A stretch of 64,000 nucleotides of DNA, taken from positions 15,347,365-15,411,364 of the forward strand of contig NC_087082.1 in assembly GCF_026151205.1 (NCBI RefSeq), in the 5' to 3' direction. How positions within the stretch are numbered: position 1 is the first letter of the stretch; each line of letters opens with the position of its first letter. Made by a program: the position numbers and the translations under genes. Below, one piece after another: positions 1 through 11,224 of the stretch. This DNA comes from Bolinopsis microptera. Lineage: Eukaryota; Ctenophora; Tentaculata; Lobata; Bolinopsidae. The notes under the pieces are model-generated. The model did not search any database, was not told where the DNA came from, and saw nothing but the letters and a program-made list of their open reading frames with translations.

Positions 1-3000
1 AACTGCTACTGTCGACAGCAAAAGTGTAAGCGGTGTAATTTATATCCAACGAATCTCAATTAGTGTCACTCTGTCGCTCGATAACTTTCATCATCACTTA
101 TACTTCCATCATCTTTAGCATTGGCCCTTGATTGATCATATTCTGTGATCTGTTTCAGCAAAACTAATAAAATGTTTGAATTTTCTGATCTTAATCGGTT
201 TCAAATTTTATTCTGCAGGTCCAAACGCCATACGTTCGCAAGTTTTCAAACGGAGATAAGGTGGAAATAATACATAATGGGCAGTTGGAAATCTTATTAT
301 ACAGTAAAAATAGGAGTCCAGCTGTAAGATTACAGGCGGTCGATGCTAGCAGGTATGCAAATCGCAAAAGATCAAATACAGTGTTTAGTTAATTTAGTTA
401 ACAACTTAGTTATTAACATAAGTTGTGAGTTTTCTTCGAATTTGACGTTTAGTTTTAGTTTTTCAAAACTTTATTTGGGCCTGTTTCCATGGCCTGTTGG
501 AAAATTACGGGATAAGTTGATTTTACGGTGATTCCTATTTTGTTCAACTATCTTGTGAGGCATTTATCTGAAAACCTTACAAATTTGAAGAACATCTATA
601 AACTACTAATGATAAAATTCTAGTTACATTAACGCGAACATTTGGCTACACGGGTCGTGCGCTGGAATCACAGAAGGGCTCTGTGGTAACTGGAACGGTA
701 ACGCCGCAGACGATCTTATCAGAAATGATCCCAACTTCCACGGCGAAAAGTACAAAGAGTTTGACGAGCATTGTCAAGCACCTCCCCCACCTTACGATCC
801 TTGTAAAGCTATCGGACCGGATGCTAGGGCACAAGCTGAAGATATCTGCAACAGTCTTACAGGTTGCTTTTTATAATATTCATGATCATTTTACGTTTGA
901 TCATTCAGTTTTTTCATTTCATTTCAATTAGGTTCGCACTTTGCAATCGTCAGCTTTTGGTTTAATTTTGTTTTAAAATCTTCGCAGTCAAACTTGTGTA
1001 ATTTCAGTCGATGAAACGGCAGAAAAGCTTTTATTTAGAAATCTTCCAAAATGTCTCCTTCTTAATTTAATACAAAGCTCCACTTACAGAAAGTCCGTTT
1101 TCCGATTGCAATAACGTTGTTCCTGTTGGAGACACAAAGGAAGGTCTCTTCAACACTTGTATGACAGACGTATGCCAATGCTCACTTGATAAGGTAATAG
1201 GCGCTGAACTGAAGAAAATTAGAAAAATCATGATTTAAATCTCAATTGACCGCCTAAATTGTTAGTATACCATGGAACTGTGAATATGAAATGAAGTATT
1301 ATACCCGGTTTTCATTACTTCATTACAGACGTGTGCTTGCCCGCAATTTGACGCATACGCACAAAGATGTATAGAAAGCGGAGTAGATCTAAATGACTGG
1401 AGGGAGGCGATTTTATTTTGTCGTAAGTCGATTTTTAAATCAAGATAACCGTTATAACCATAAATAAACGCGAACACTGCAAATTTTGCCCCAAAATAAT
1501 AACCATTGTTGCTATTCTATTAAACGTCATTCTTAAACTAATTGTGCACTAGAGAAAATTACAAAATAAATTCTTCAGCATATGATTGCCCGGAGGGACA
1601 GTTGTATCGACCAAACGGCGCTGTTCCAGCTCCCACATGTTTAGAAAGGAGCCCAACTAAAACTGGGACCGTCAGAGGGTGCTTTTGTCCTGAGGGAAAC
1701 TTTTTACAAGATGGTAAATGTGTCCGGGCTGACGATTGTAAATGTCTTCATGAGGGTACTTTCTATAACGTAAGTCTGACGTGCGGTTCATAACGTTCCT
1801 TTTCTGACGAGTGTAAATGTCTTCATGAGGGTACTTTCTATAACGTAAGTCTGACGTGCGGTTCATAACGTTCCTTTTCTGACGATTGTAAATGTCTTCA
1901 TGAGGGTACTTTCTATAACGTAAGTCTGACGTGCGGTTCATAACGTTCCTTTTCTGACGATTGTAAATGTCTTCATGAGGGTACTTTCTATAACGTAAGT
2001 CTGACGTGCGGTTCATAACGTTCCTTTTCTGACGAGTGTAAATGTCTTCATGAGGGTACTTTCTATAACGTAAGTCTGACGTGCGGTTCATAACGTTCCT
2101 TTTCTGACGATTGTAAATGTCTTCATGAGGGTACTTTCTATAACGTAAGTCTGACGTGCGGTTCATAACGTTCCTTTTCTGACGATTGTAAATGTCTTCA
2201 TGAGGGTACTTTCTATAACGTAAGTCTGACGTGCGGTTCATAACGTTCCTTTTCTGACGAGTGTAAATGTATTCATGAGGGTACTTTCTATAACGTAAGT
2301 CTGACGTGCGGTTCATAACGTTCCTTTTCTGACGATTGTAAATGTCTTCATGAGGGTACTTTCTATAACGTAAGTCTGACGTGCGGTTCATAACGTTCCT
2401 TTTCTGACGATTGTAAATGTCTTCATGAGGGTACTTTCTATAACGTAAGTCTGACGTGCGGTTCATAACGTTCCTTTTCTGACGATTGTAAATGTCTTCA
2501 TGAGGGTACTTTCTATAACGTAAGTCTGACGTGCGGTTCATAACGTTCCTTTTCTGACGATTGTAAATGTCTTCATGAGGGTACTTTCTATAACGTAAGT
2601 CTGACGTGCGGTTCATAACGTTCCTTTTCTGACGATTGTAAATGTCTTCATGAGGGTACTTTCTATAACGTAAGTCTGACGTGCGGTTCATAACGTTCCT
2701 TTTCTGACGAGTGTAAATGTCTTCATGAGGGTACTTTCTATAACGTAAGTCTGACGTGCGGTTCATAACGTTCCTTTTCTGACGAGTGTAAATGTCTTCA
2801 TGAGGGTACTTTCTATAACGTAAGTCTGACGTGCGGTTCATAACGTTCCTTTTCTGACGATTGTAAATGTCTTCATGAGGGTACTTTCTATAACGTAAGT
2901 CTGACGTGCGGTTCATAACGTTCCTTTTCTGACGATTGTAAATGTCTTCATGAGGGTACTTTCTATAACGTAAGTCTGACGTGCGGTTCATAACGTTCCT

Positions 3001-6000
3001 TTTCTGACGATTGTAAATGTCTTCATGAGGGTACTTTCTATAACGTAAGTCTGACGTGCGGTTCATAACGTTCCTTTTCTGACGATTGTAAATGTCTTCA
3101 TGAGGGTACTTTCTATAACGTAAGTCTGACGTGCGGTTCATAACGTTCCTTTTCTGACGAGTGTAAATGTCTTCATGAGGGTACTTTCTATAACGTAAGT
3201 CTGACGTACGGTTCATAACGTTCCTTTTCTCAGAAATTTAAGTGTTTTTTATTTGAGAGAGGTGGATTTGAAGAAAACAATGCCCCCACACAAACAACTA
3301 CTTTCAAACAGAACGGGCACGAGATACGAAGCGAGGGAGAGTGCAAAGTTTGTACTTGCGAGGATTCTGGTGAGATGACATGTGCTGATATGACTTGTCC
3401 AGAGCTTCACTGTGAAGATGATGAGCTGATTTCCTACAGAGAGGGTGTTTGCTGTCCCTATTGTTTGTCTGATTGGGTTGAGGTATGATAATTTATTTGC
3501 TTTTTTATTGAGAACATTCGTTTCTTTGCTTTTTTATTTAGGAAATTTGTCATTCACCATTAACCTTAATTCGTTCTTTCATATATAACAAATTTTGTTT
3601 GCTGACCAGACAGTTCGGATTTCAGTCTCATTTTGTTTCAGGCCATGAACCCGTCTATCCGGATTAAGGAGGGTCAGTCTGTGACCCTGACTTGTGCTGT
3701 TCATGTAAAAGATGTCGGAATGAAGAGCATTGTTTGGTATAAAGATGGAGACAGGGTGTTTGATAGTTACAAACTCTCTATTAACAGGTATATTCTGCAC
3801 AAAATATACTGATAAAATGGTTTTATTTTACAAACGGACAATGGAAAATTTCCCATAATTTTTCAGTATCAGTTCACGGTTTTTCTCCTATTTTTACATA
3901 TTATCCCCAGACTCACGCTAAAAATAGAAGACGCAGGAGCGAAAGACCGGGGAACATACACTTGCCAGGCTACCAAGGGTGGGGTAGCAGCTACAGGCGA
4001 CTTTAGCGTCAGTGTACACATACCGGCTGTTTGTACTCACAAGGATGGAGCTAGTTTCTTACAAGGAGAAATATACAACCCAAACCAGGTTTATTCAGTA
4101 TTATAAACTTATAAACAGAGCAGACAAATTTTTATATTGTAAAGTATTCCACTACGAACCAGAGGCACGAAACAATCTCATCTAAACGTTTATATGGCAG
4201 TCACATAGAAACTGGTTCTACACGAGCATATTTACTAAAAAATGTTGGGTAATAGAAGAGGCCCAGTATATCATTGTCAAGGAATGGTATAAAGGTTTTA
4301 CTTAAAATACACTGCATTATCAATACATTATCAATACTTTCCCAGAACACACAATGTACATGTGATGCCCGAGGACGCCACTCTTGCTCATGCATCCTGG
4401 ACCACCCTGCCAGTATCCAATGTTCCTTCCCCACAGCCGGGGTCTGGTATGACGAACACTGCAATAAGACTTGTGTACCAGTTCCTGGCACTTGTACCAG
4501 CGGCAATGATCCACATTACAGAACTTTTGATGGGAAATATTATGACTTCCACGGAAAGTGCACTTATCAGGCGGCCAGCTGTGATGATTTTAAGGTGAAC
4601 AAATTAAGATTTTGATAATTTTTGAAAGTTCTAGATGTTGCAGGAATCAGCATTTTTGATGTATCTTAAAGAGTTTGCGTCTCAGGCAATTACAAATCTG
4701 TAACGGTTGTTATCTTTCAGGTTAAGTTGAAGAACAAAAATCTGGGAGGCAGTCCTACTTACACAGATAAGATGATTCTGGAGTTCAAAGGCCACTTATT
4801 TTCCGTCCACTCATCTGGTTACTCAGCACACGTTAATAATCGAAAGGTAATTTTCTATCATTTACAAAAGTTCTTTGGCTGATTTCCGATTTATTTATTA
4901 ATTATTTATATATAAATTGTGCATGCTTGAAATTTTTCTGGAGTCAGTGAGTCAAAGAATGTCTTCAGTAATAACCATTGGCAAATTCGCTCACCGCAGT
5001 ATTTCTATCCTCTTTTCAGGTTTCAGTCCCATATGACAAAAAGTTCGAAAATGGTGATCGTGTCGCTATCAGGAACAAGTAAATGTGGATAATTACAAAT
5101 AATTAATTATTCATGTATGATGAAGGAATTATTTAGTTGAAGGGGGCTGAATACTAGCAATGTTAATTCATGTCTATTCGAGCTTTCATCTAGAATTGAA
5201 ACAAATTCTTTATATTATGGAGCTGCAGGATTAACAACATGTCATTTCAGTGGTCAACTAGTAATCACGTTATATAGCCAAGGTAGAGACCCCTCTGCAG
5301 AATTAACAGCTCGATCCATGAGTGGCGGAAGGTATCAATGATACTTCGTTTATTTTCATTTTACACTCACTATTTATTTCCAATTTGACAAACAAGTAAC
5401 AATAAAATGTTCACTATAATGAAGCTGTAACTACTTTATTCACAGGTGGATAAACGTAGCAATAAAACTACATGGATCATGCGCCAGTGTCACTGAGGGT
5501 TTGTGCGGAGTTTGGAACGGTAATGTTGCTGACGATTTGTTTAAAGACTCTCCTAACGATAACGCAGAGAAGTTTAAAGATTATGACGAATCTTGTCCTC
5601 CTCCTCCGGCCCCCTATGACCCTTGTGATAATATCGGCCCTCTGAGAAAAGCTAAGGCGCTGGCGATCTGCCAAAAACTAACTGGTAGATAAAAATATAA
5701 ATATTATAAATAAATATTAAACATTAGGTCATTCAAATTAATTTAACACTGTTTTTCAAGGCTTATTTCCTTAAGATATCTTAACTTTCTCGTTAAGAAA
5801 TCATAAATTTTTCTTTGTACATTTTACAAGACCTAATGATATTTGAATTACCATCACTTCTCCCTCAGAGCCCCCTTTTTCGGCGTGCAACAACGTTGTG
5901 CCAGTGGGAGACACAAATGGCGGCTTTATAAACACTTGCATGACTGAGATCTGCCAGTGTCACTTAGATAAGGTAATAAAAAATCAAAATAATGTGCAAC

Positions 6001-8046
6001 TTGTTATAAGTTTCTCCGAATGTTAAACATTCAATTTTTTATTAAGACGGATCAAAAACAACAGTATTTTCATTGATGTTTTTAAAAAAGCATAAATTCA
6101 GGTGTAGCTAGCTGAATAAAAATTTCAGAAAATTGCAAAAGAATGAGGACATTTTGTGCTACTTTTTCACGTAAATTAATTTTAAAGCATTATAGAATGA
6201 TTGTGACGATGAACCGAGAATCTCTTTCAGTCATGCGCGTGTCCTGAATTTGATATGTACGCTGAAGAATGTATTAACAGTGGGGTAGATCTCAGTTACT
6301 GGAGAGATTCGGTCGACTTCTGTCGTGAGTGTGTTGTACTTTCTATCATCGAATTAGCGTTGAAATCTTTAGAACTCGCTGTATTTTTAATTTTATAACT
6401 AAACAGTTGATCGAGGATTAGGAGTGCAATGGGTTTTCCATGAAGCCTTTTTAATACACATGAAAATTACTTTCAATATGCTTTCAAATTCAAAAGTAGG
6501 ATGTAAAAGGACACACTTCCGATCGGGAAGTACAAACAGTCTAAACCCACAAATATAATAGCAAATATATTCCTCTTCCAGCCTACACGTGTCCAAAAGG
6601 TGAAGTTTACTTGGCTGAAGGACCAGTCCCTACACCGACCTGCTTAGACAAGAACCCCTCTAAAACTGGGACCGCCCGGGGCTGCTTCTGCCCTCAGGGC
6701 CACTTCTTGCAGGATGACCAGTGCGTTGAAGCTGATCAATGCAAGTGTCTTCACGAAGGCATCTTCTACAATGTAAGCACAGTTACCTACAAGGGTCATT
6801 ACTCGTATTGTTGTAACTCTCATAGTTTTTCAGCATGATTGCCATGTTATAATTAATATCAATACATTTTGTTAGAAATTATATGAATAAAACATTTTGG
6901 AGTGATGATATAATCTCCGTTCACTCAAACCAGCCTATCCTAAATATCTAAATGCAACTAACTGTCATCTCCAGAACGGAGATGAAATAAGAGACGAGGG
7001 TGACTGCCAAGTGTGCACTTGCGGGGATGCTGGAATAATGTCCTGCCTCGAGATGACATGTCCAGAACTTAACTGCGACGGAGATGAGCTGATTTCTTAC
7101 AAGGATGATGAGTGCTGTCCTTACTGCCAGCGTGATTGGGTTGAGGTAACTACAGGATCGAACATAAATTAATGAATGAAGGTTTTTTAAACAGGTATCT
7201 AGCAAGCCGTGTCCTGCATGAAAGATTATAAGTGCTTAAGTGGTTCATATTTACCATAACGACACCGACATCATGAGGATAAAAAACTTATCAAGGAAGC
7301 ATAAACATGAAAGAGTCCAAGATACCCTAAAATGGCATAATTTTCAGGCAGTGAATCCTAAAACTGATCTGAAAGAAGGACAGTCGGTGGTTCTTACTTG
7401 CTTGATACACGCAGCTAACGTAGACAGGAAGAAAATAAACTGGTATAAAGATGGAAAAAGACTGCGGGAGGACATCTCACGGGATAGGTTATCATTTGAT
7501 TTACTTTCTCTTTCGCTATCTTTTTTCTTTCTCTTTTTCTTTTTCTTTCTCATAGCTTCTGGCATTTCCCGATAGTGAAAAATGTCGAAATAAAATATTC
7601 AGCAGTGTTTCAGGGCATAGACAATATGCACTTCATTTCACAGGCTAAAACTGAGTATAAAGGATGCTGATTCCTCTGATAGTGCGCAGTACGAGTGTGA
7701 GGCTACTAAGAATGGCAAAACTGCCTCAAGCTGGTTCGTTGTTGATGTTCATGTCCCGATATTGGAGGCACTCACTCTCGTGAAAGGTAATTTCCCGAAA
7801 AATGTACCTTAAATCTTTGTCGTTTTACTGTTAATGTCATGAGGGTCACACTCACACGGCTGTCCTTCGCTTCCCCAATAATTTTATCCAACTTCTAGAG
7901 TTTATATCGTTAAACACCCTTTCATTGCAGACCCGTGCGAAGATAAAAACAAATGGTGTAGAATTTGGGCTCACAAGGGGTTCTGCAACCTGCCTTACTG
8001 CATGAGATTCTGCAAATCATCTTGCTCCCTCTGCGACACGAACTAA
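1..8046 (+). CDS. Secreted VWD/C8/TIL/VWC/Ig multidomain protein ending in ShKT (5' end outside window)
   Basis: Extracellular mosaic protein; a matrix, mucus or adhesive role is inferred from the family. Exons read from GT-AG sites: 1-25 (end of an exon), 219-352, 624-862, 1090-1193, 1329-1422, 1579-1769, 3312-3482, 3642-3787, 3911-4088, 4346-4594, 4721-4846, 5020-5078, 5251-5331, 5446-5684, 5869-5972, 6231-6324, 6582-6772, 6975-7145, 7348-7487, 7644-7786, 7931-8046 (stop TAA). All junction phases agree, so the frame stays open across the whole chain. The gene is an internal duplication: a block VWD-C8-TIL-VWC-Ig occurs twice with matching exon borders, then ShKT closes the protein. The first block has one exon (219-352) where the second has two (5020-5078 and 5251-5331), so one intron was gained or lost. 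No membrane segment is seen near the C-terminus. The start codon and signal peptide lie upstream of the window. Confidence 0.88.
219..1422 (+). other. Module 1: end of VWD and C8 domain exons
   Basis: Exons 219-352, 624-862, 1090-1193 and 1329-1422 encode the later part of a von Willebrand type D domain (CAGITEGLCGNWNGNAADDL, matching the family LCGNxNG-type motif) followed by a C8-like cysteine domain (DAYAQRCIESGVDLNDWR). Each exon aligns with one in the second block (5020-6324). The calcium-site NWNG motif is intact here; the second copy reads VWNG at the same place. Confidence 0.85.
1579..1769 (+). other. Module 1: TIL (trypsin-inhibitor-like cysteine-rich) exon
   Basis: The exon encodes a TIL-type cysteine pattern: YDCPEGQLYRPNG, then CLERSP, GCFCPEGNFLQDGKCV and DDCKCLHEGTFYN. 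It ends in phase 0 on the donor AAC|gtaagt at 1770. The last 39 bases of this exon plus the donor are the template of the 75-bp array that fills the following intron. Confidence 0.85.
1731..3230 (+). repeat. 20 x 75-bp array copying an exon end with its splice donor
   Basis: Twenty head-to-tail units of exactly 75 bp (1500 bp). Unit 1 covers the 3' end of the TIL exon (1731-1769) and the first 36 bases of its intron. Every other unit repeats the coding end, the donor gtaagt and a pyrimidine-rich tail (ttccttttct). Units are almost identical: a GAT/GAG alternation (GAG in units 2, 5, 8, 14, 15 and 20), one C-to-A change near 2271 and one change near 3208. The array ends directly against cag at 3231-3233. 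Because 75 is a multiple of three, a long open frame appears on the minus strand; it is not a gene. Confidence 0.97.
3312..3482 (+). other. Module 1: VWC exon with a possible 5' extension
   Basis: Encodes a von Willebrand type C domain: GECKVCTCEDSGEMTCADM, then CPELHCEDDELISYREG and CCPYC. The start at 3312 is chosen by homology with the second block (exon 6975-7145, both beginning Asn-Gly). A stronger-looking acceptor (ttccttttctcag) at 3233 would give an exon 3234-3482, 78 bases longer and in frame, adding 26 residues. Confidence 0.85.
3642..4088 (+). other. Module 1: immunoglobulin domain exons and linker to VWD 2
   Basis: Exons 3642-3787 and 3911-4088 encode an I-set-like Ig domain: EGQSVTLTCAVH for the B strand cysteine, VWYKDGDRV for the C strand tryptophan, and EDAGAKDRGTYTCQATKGG for the DxGxYxC motif. 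The second exon runs on into a cysteine-containing linker (VCTHKDGASF) that joins the next VWD block. Confidence 0.88.
4346..6324 (+). other. Module 2: VWD and C8 domain exons (complete)
   Basis: Exon 4346-4594 begins with a cysteine-rich stretch (TQCTCDARGRHSCSC), then starts VWD with CTSGNDPHYRTFDGKYYDFH. Exons 4721-4846, 5020-5078, 5251-5331 and 5446-5684 complete VWD (TEGLCGVWNGNVADDLF). Exons 5869-5972 and 6231-6324 carry the C8 cysteines (CACPEFDMYAEECINSGVDL). The phases are the same as in the first block. Confidence 0.88.
6582..7145 (+). other. Module 2: TIL and VWC exons
   Basis: Exon 6582-6772 encodes TIL (PYTCPKGEVYLAEG, GCFCPQGHFLQDDQC, QCKCLHEGIFYN) and exon 6975-7145 encodes VWC (CQVCTCGDAGIMSCLEMTCP, CCPYCQRDWVE). 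The intron between them (6773-6974) is only 202 bases and has no 75-bp array, so the amplification in the first block happened after the block duplicated. Confidence 0.87.
7348..7786 (+). other. Module 2: immunoglobulin domain exons
   Basis: Exons 7348-7487 and 7644-7786 encode the second Ig domain: EGQSVVLTCLIHAANV, INWYKDGKRL and DADSSDSAQYECEATKNGK. Two consensus cysteines, the tryptophan and a DSAQYEC form of the DxGxYxC motif are present. The intron between them is pyrimidine-rich (near 7500-7555). Confidence 0.88.
7931..8046 (+). other. Terminal ShKT domain exon
   Basis: The last exon encodes a ShKT-type six-cysteine domain running DPCEDKNKWC, GFCNLPYCMRFCKSSCSLC, then Asp-Thr-Asn and the stop TAA. 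ShKT domains commonly end cnidarian and nematode extracellular proteins; here it is a module of a large protein, not a free peptide. Confidence 0.85.
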
Positions 8047-8214
8047 GCTTGAAGAGCAATCATTGGAAATTGTCGAAAGACATCCTGAAGGTAATTTACA
8101 GGACTTATTAGCGGTTGTCTGAAGACTAAATTAAATATAACTGGACTTGTAACTAGTTAGCCAGTGTTTTTTCTTCTAGAATTAGATTAATGATGAATTT
8201 CAATTTCGTTATAA

Positions 8215-8405
8215 CAGTGAAACTTCGAATCCTGGACCAAAAAAAACGTTAAAAAGGTCATTTTCGGATGTTAAAAAGGTCCGGAATTTAAAAGGTCCGA
8301 ATAAGTTGGTCCGAAAGATAGTAATTTAGGGAGTAAGGTGATCCGAGTAACTTAAATTAGAATTAAAAAAACACACGTGAAGGTCCAGAAATTGACGTTT
8401 GACTG
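8215..8405. mobile_element. Possible pogo/Tigger-like MITE
   Basis: The left end CAGTGAAACTTCG and the right end (reverse complement CAGTCAAACGTCA) form an imperfect inverted repeat of about 24 bp, both running into CTGGACC. Internal sequence has repeated aaaaaggtcc motifs. CAGT-AAAC termini resemble pogo/Tigger elements, but a clean TA duplication is not seen (TA follows on the right; the left flank is tataa). Confidence 0.4.
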
Positions 8406-8499
8406 TATGATTGTATGAAGCTGATACCTAATTAAACATAATGTCTAAATTGACTCATTACTGACACATTTACTGACACATGTAAATTTGTAATGATCT

Positions 8500-8573
8500 T
8501 TCTAATTTTAATTTCTAATTTCTAATTTCTAATCTCTAATTTTCTAATTTCTAATTTCTAATTTCTAATTTCT
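8500..8573. repeat. Short AATTTCT-type tandem repeat
   Basis: Seven to nine copies of a variable 8-10 base unit (taatttct and variants) in a row. Confidence 0.85.
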
Positions 8574-9174
8574 GAGAGAAATTACGTCCGTTAGTATTTG
8601 GTATTGAAAATATTTTACTTTGAATCCAATTATGATAACTGATAGACAAATAAACGTTGTTTATTTTTTGTAGAAAGTATACTGTTATTAATAAATAAAT
8701 AAAATGTCTTTTATCATTTGACTTGGTCATGGTTTCTGAATTAAGTTTAATTTTGATTCAGCACGCAAAATACTCAATTTATTCCAATGTCAATCATATC
8801 GTGTCGCAATATTTTCTTTGGTGGTCGCTTACTTGGCAATATTTTGTTGAATTCTGTAAGTGAAATTCGTAACTTAAATTGTAGCAACATTTGGCAAACA
8901 AACAAATTTTAATATGAGGCTGTAAATTTGATCGCATGACGAAAAGCAAAATGTTTTTCAGCGAATCAGGCCTATTTGCCCGTCCATTAACGTATTACCA
9001 TTTAATGGTGAAACCAGCGGTGAAACGACCACCCCCACGATGATAACAGGTAGTTGAACCGTATAAGGTGACCACCCCGCTAACTCCGACTCGCTTGCTA
9101 ACTCTCTCCCTCACTCTGCCGCACGGAAGAAGGGGTAATTCAAGCTCCAAAACCCCAGACGACCACGAGTCTGT

Positions 9175-9674
9175 CACGTGATGTGATCGCAGGGTGCTTG
9201 TAGCTCCCTACTTCCAGGAGCGTGTAGACCTCCTCCGTCTGGCTACACGCTTCTCTCCGCCAATCACCAACCCGGATATTTGCACGTGGGCCGATCTGGC
9301 CAATGAGAGAGGAGAAGTAGCGCGTGACTAGAGGGCCCGCAGACAAGCTGAAATTGGCACGTGGTTTGACCAGGTAACACGTGGTGTTGAGCAGCAGACT
9401 GACTCAAGGTAGTGTAGGTTCCTGAAACACTCAGCTCTTTGCATTACTGTCTAGACCTGGTTTAACCACGGGGCCAAAACAAAGCCTCCCATTGGTCAAT
9501 AGCGCCCACGTGGCGATAAACCTGTCTTCTGATTGGCTAATATCGCATTGTCTGCTCGAACGGGAAACGCTCGACAATTGACATCCGAGATACCTTCCGC
9601 ATGGCTGGTGCTGGACCGCGTTTATCGGCCAATCAGTGAACATCATTGTGCTCCAGTGACTCAGGGCAGCCAAT
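9175..9674. promoter_or_regulatory. Promoter-like island with E-boxes and CCAAT boxes
   Basis: Within about 500 bp there are five CACGTG E-boxes (9175, 9283, 9358, 9378, 9507) and seven CCAAT or ATTGG boxes (9260, 9300, 9353, 9491, 9532, 9629, 9670). The segment from about 9000 to 9725 is clearly richer in G+C than its AT-rich flanks. CCAAT boxes are NF-Y sites and CACGTG binds bHLH-ZIP factors. No convincing gene is seen on either side within 1.5 kb, so the transcript it would serve is unknown. Confidence 0.5.
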
Positions 9675-9725
9675 AACAGCCAGGAGCTTCCAGGGGGAAC
9701 TCTCGGGCTTCAAAACCCTGGTCAG

Positions 9726-11224
9726 TCGTTGTTTACTTGCTTCGAATTTTTATGTTTCTCCTCACCTGCCCGATTTAGTAGTGTCCTCACAGTGCCTGAA
9801 ATATTAAATATTTATGTGAAGATAAATTTGCCAGACTTTCAGGCTCGATGTTTATACTGTAAAAGCACCTTTGTCATTGACAGTGGTTTTCCGTTGTATA
9901 GAATAAGAAAGTTATGGTTTATCAACATTATTTACATGATTGCCAAATTTGAGTTTGTTGTTCGGTATAAATAATTCAGATCATCCCATTCAATTATTTA
10001 GATAAGTTATATGTTCGTAGGACTGATTGAAATGCACCAAAATTCGTTTACATCTAAAATTCTTTTAGATTAACAAGTATTTATTATCAATTAACGCAAC
10101 ACTAGAAAGTTAAAACTACAAATAATGAAATAAACCAACAGTGGTCATTTGAATTTTGATAGCCATCGCTTTAAATTAAAATAAATATAACTTTAAAGTT
10201 GGCAATAGTAATACCTTAGTTCATTTAAAAAAATACATATTATATAATCGGCAAGCTTCTTATTATTCGTTCACCAAGATGTAACCCAACTCAACAATTG
10301 TTCATTTTAAAACTTCTTACAAAACCATGAACGTTTTGTGACTGTATACAGGGAATTTGTAACTTAGCTCTCGATCATGAAACCACGACATGTATGCAGA
10401 CCAGGACATGTATGCAGACGTTACCGTATTCCTTATAATTATAAAGATTATTTATACAGTTTTTGCCATTAAGATGTAATTCTATTTGTGGTGACATTTT
10501 CGAGTCAATGGAAGCTCCGGCTCCTAATACATGTAGTAATACATGTAGTAATACATGTAGTAATACATGTAGTAATACATACCATTATATCACAATAAAA
10601 GTAGTTGAAAGTCGACTCCAATGTGAGTATAGGCAGAATGAGAATATACTGACCAACCAATGACTACCACGATCGTAGACCTAATATTTGGGCCGTATAA
10701 GTTAAAGTATTAACCAAATCGGTTATGATTTACGATCTTTTATAGTGACTTTAAATCATTAAATGATTAAGTTATAAGTTATTATTTATTTCATTGCAGA
10801 TGTTATAATCTCATATAAGTATTATAACTCGAACGTTATGACATTACAGCAAACTTCGCGCACTTGTAGTTAATTTACTCCCTCCTTTGAGGAACGGGAT
10901 TTAAAGATATGTCAGAATCCTTCGAACGGCTTTGAAGCTGCAGTCATTAAACCGAAAATCCATATCGTAATGCTTTGCAATTTGCTTGGAAAATAGAGCA
11001 TTATGTCATGATCAACCATTAGAAATAAATCTAATTCTATTGAGAAGCTGTTCATTTTGTGACGAGGTGCCACGTATCGGTAATTTGTTAAAGTGGAGCA
11101 GTTTGCAAATTTTTCAGTTGTTAGATTTAACTATTTAAGTTAGCTGCTATCATGGACATGCAATAAACAGCGCTGATTTTTACTTCGTTGTAATTTTTAA
11201 GCAACCTAGATATCTCGTATAATA
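9726..11224. other. AT-rich intergenic sequence, no gene seen
   Basis: Only short chance reading frames. Contains the 12-bp repeat at 10525 and a duplicated gacatgtatgcagac near 10386-10418. No RNA gene is recognised. Confidence 0.6.
10525..10580. repeat. 12-bp tandem repeat, 4.7 copies
   Basis: Four perfect copies of taatacatgtag plus a partial fifth. Confidence 0.95.

Larger units (their letters stand above)
8047..8704 (+). other. Likely 3' UTR of the VWD gene with polyadenylation signals
   Basis: AT-rich non-coding sequence after the stop. Overlapping AATAAA signals lie at 8690-8704, with an earlier AATAAA-like site near 8649. The stretch holds a probable MITE (8215-8405) and a short AATTTCT-type repeat. 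Confidence 0.5.

Noticed and set aside
1672-3216. 514-codon minus-strand frame of near-identical 25-residue repeats
   Set aside because: It arises because the 75-bp tandem unit is a multiple of three; it lies antisense to a real exon end and intron and has no domain.
1731-3230. CRISPR-like array
   Set aside because: Units are contiguous tandem copies with no unique spacers, and the genome is eukaryotic.
9729-9974. 81-codon plus-strand frame just after the CCAAT/E-box island
   Set aside because: Composition looks like translated AT-rich intergenic DNA and no domain is recognisable; not enough to call a gene.
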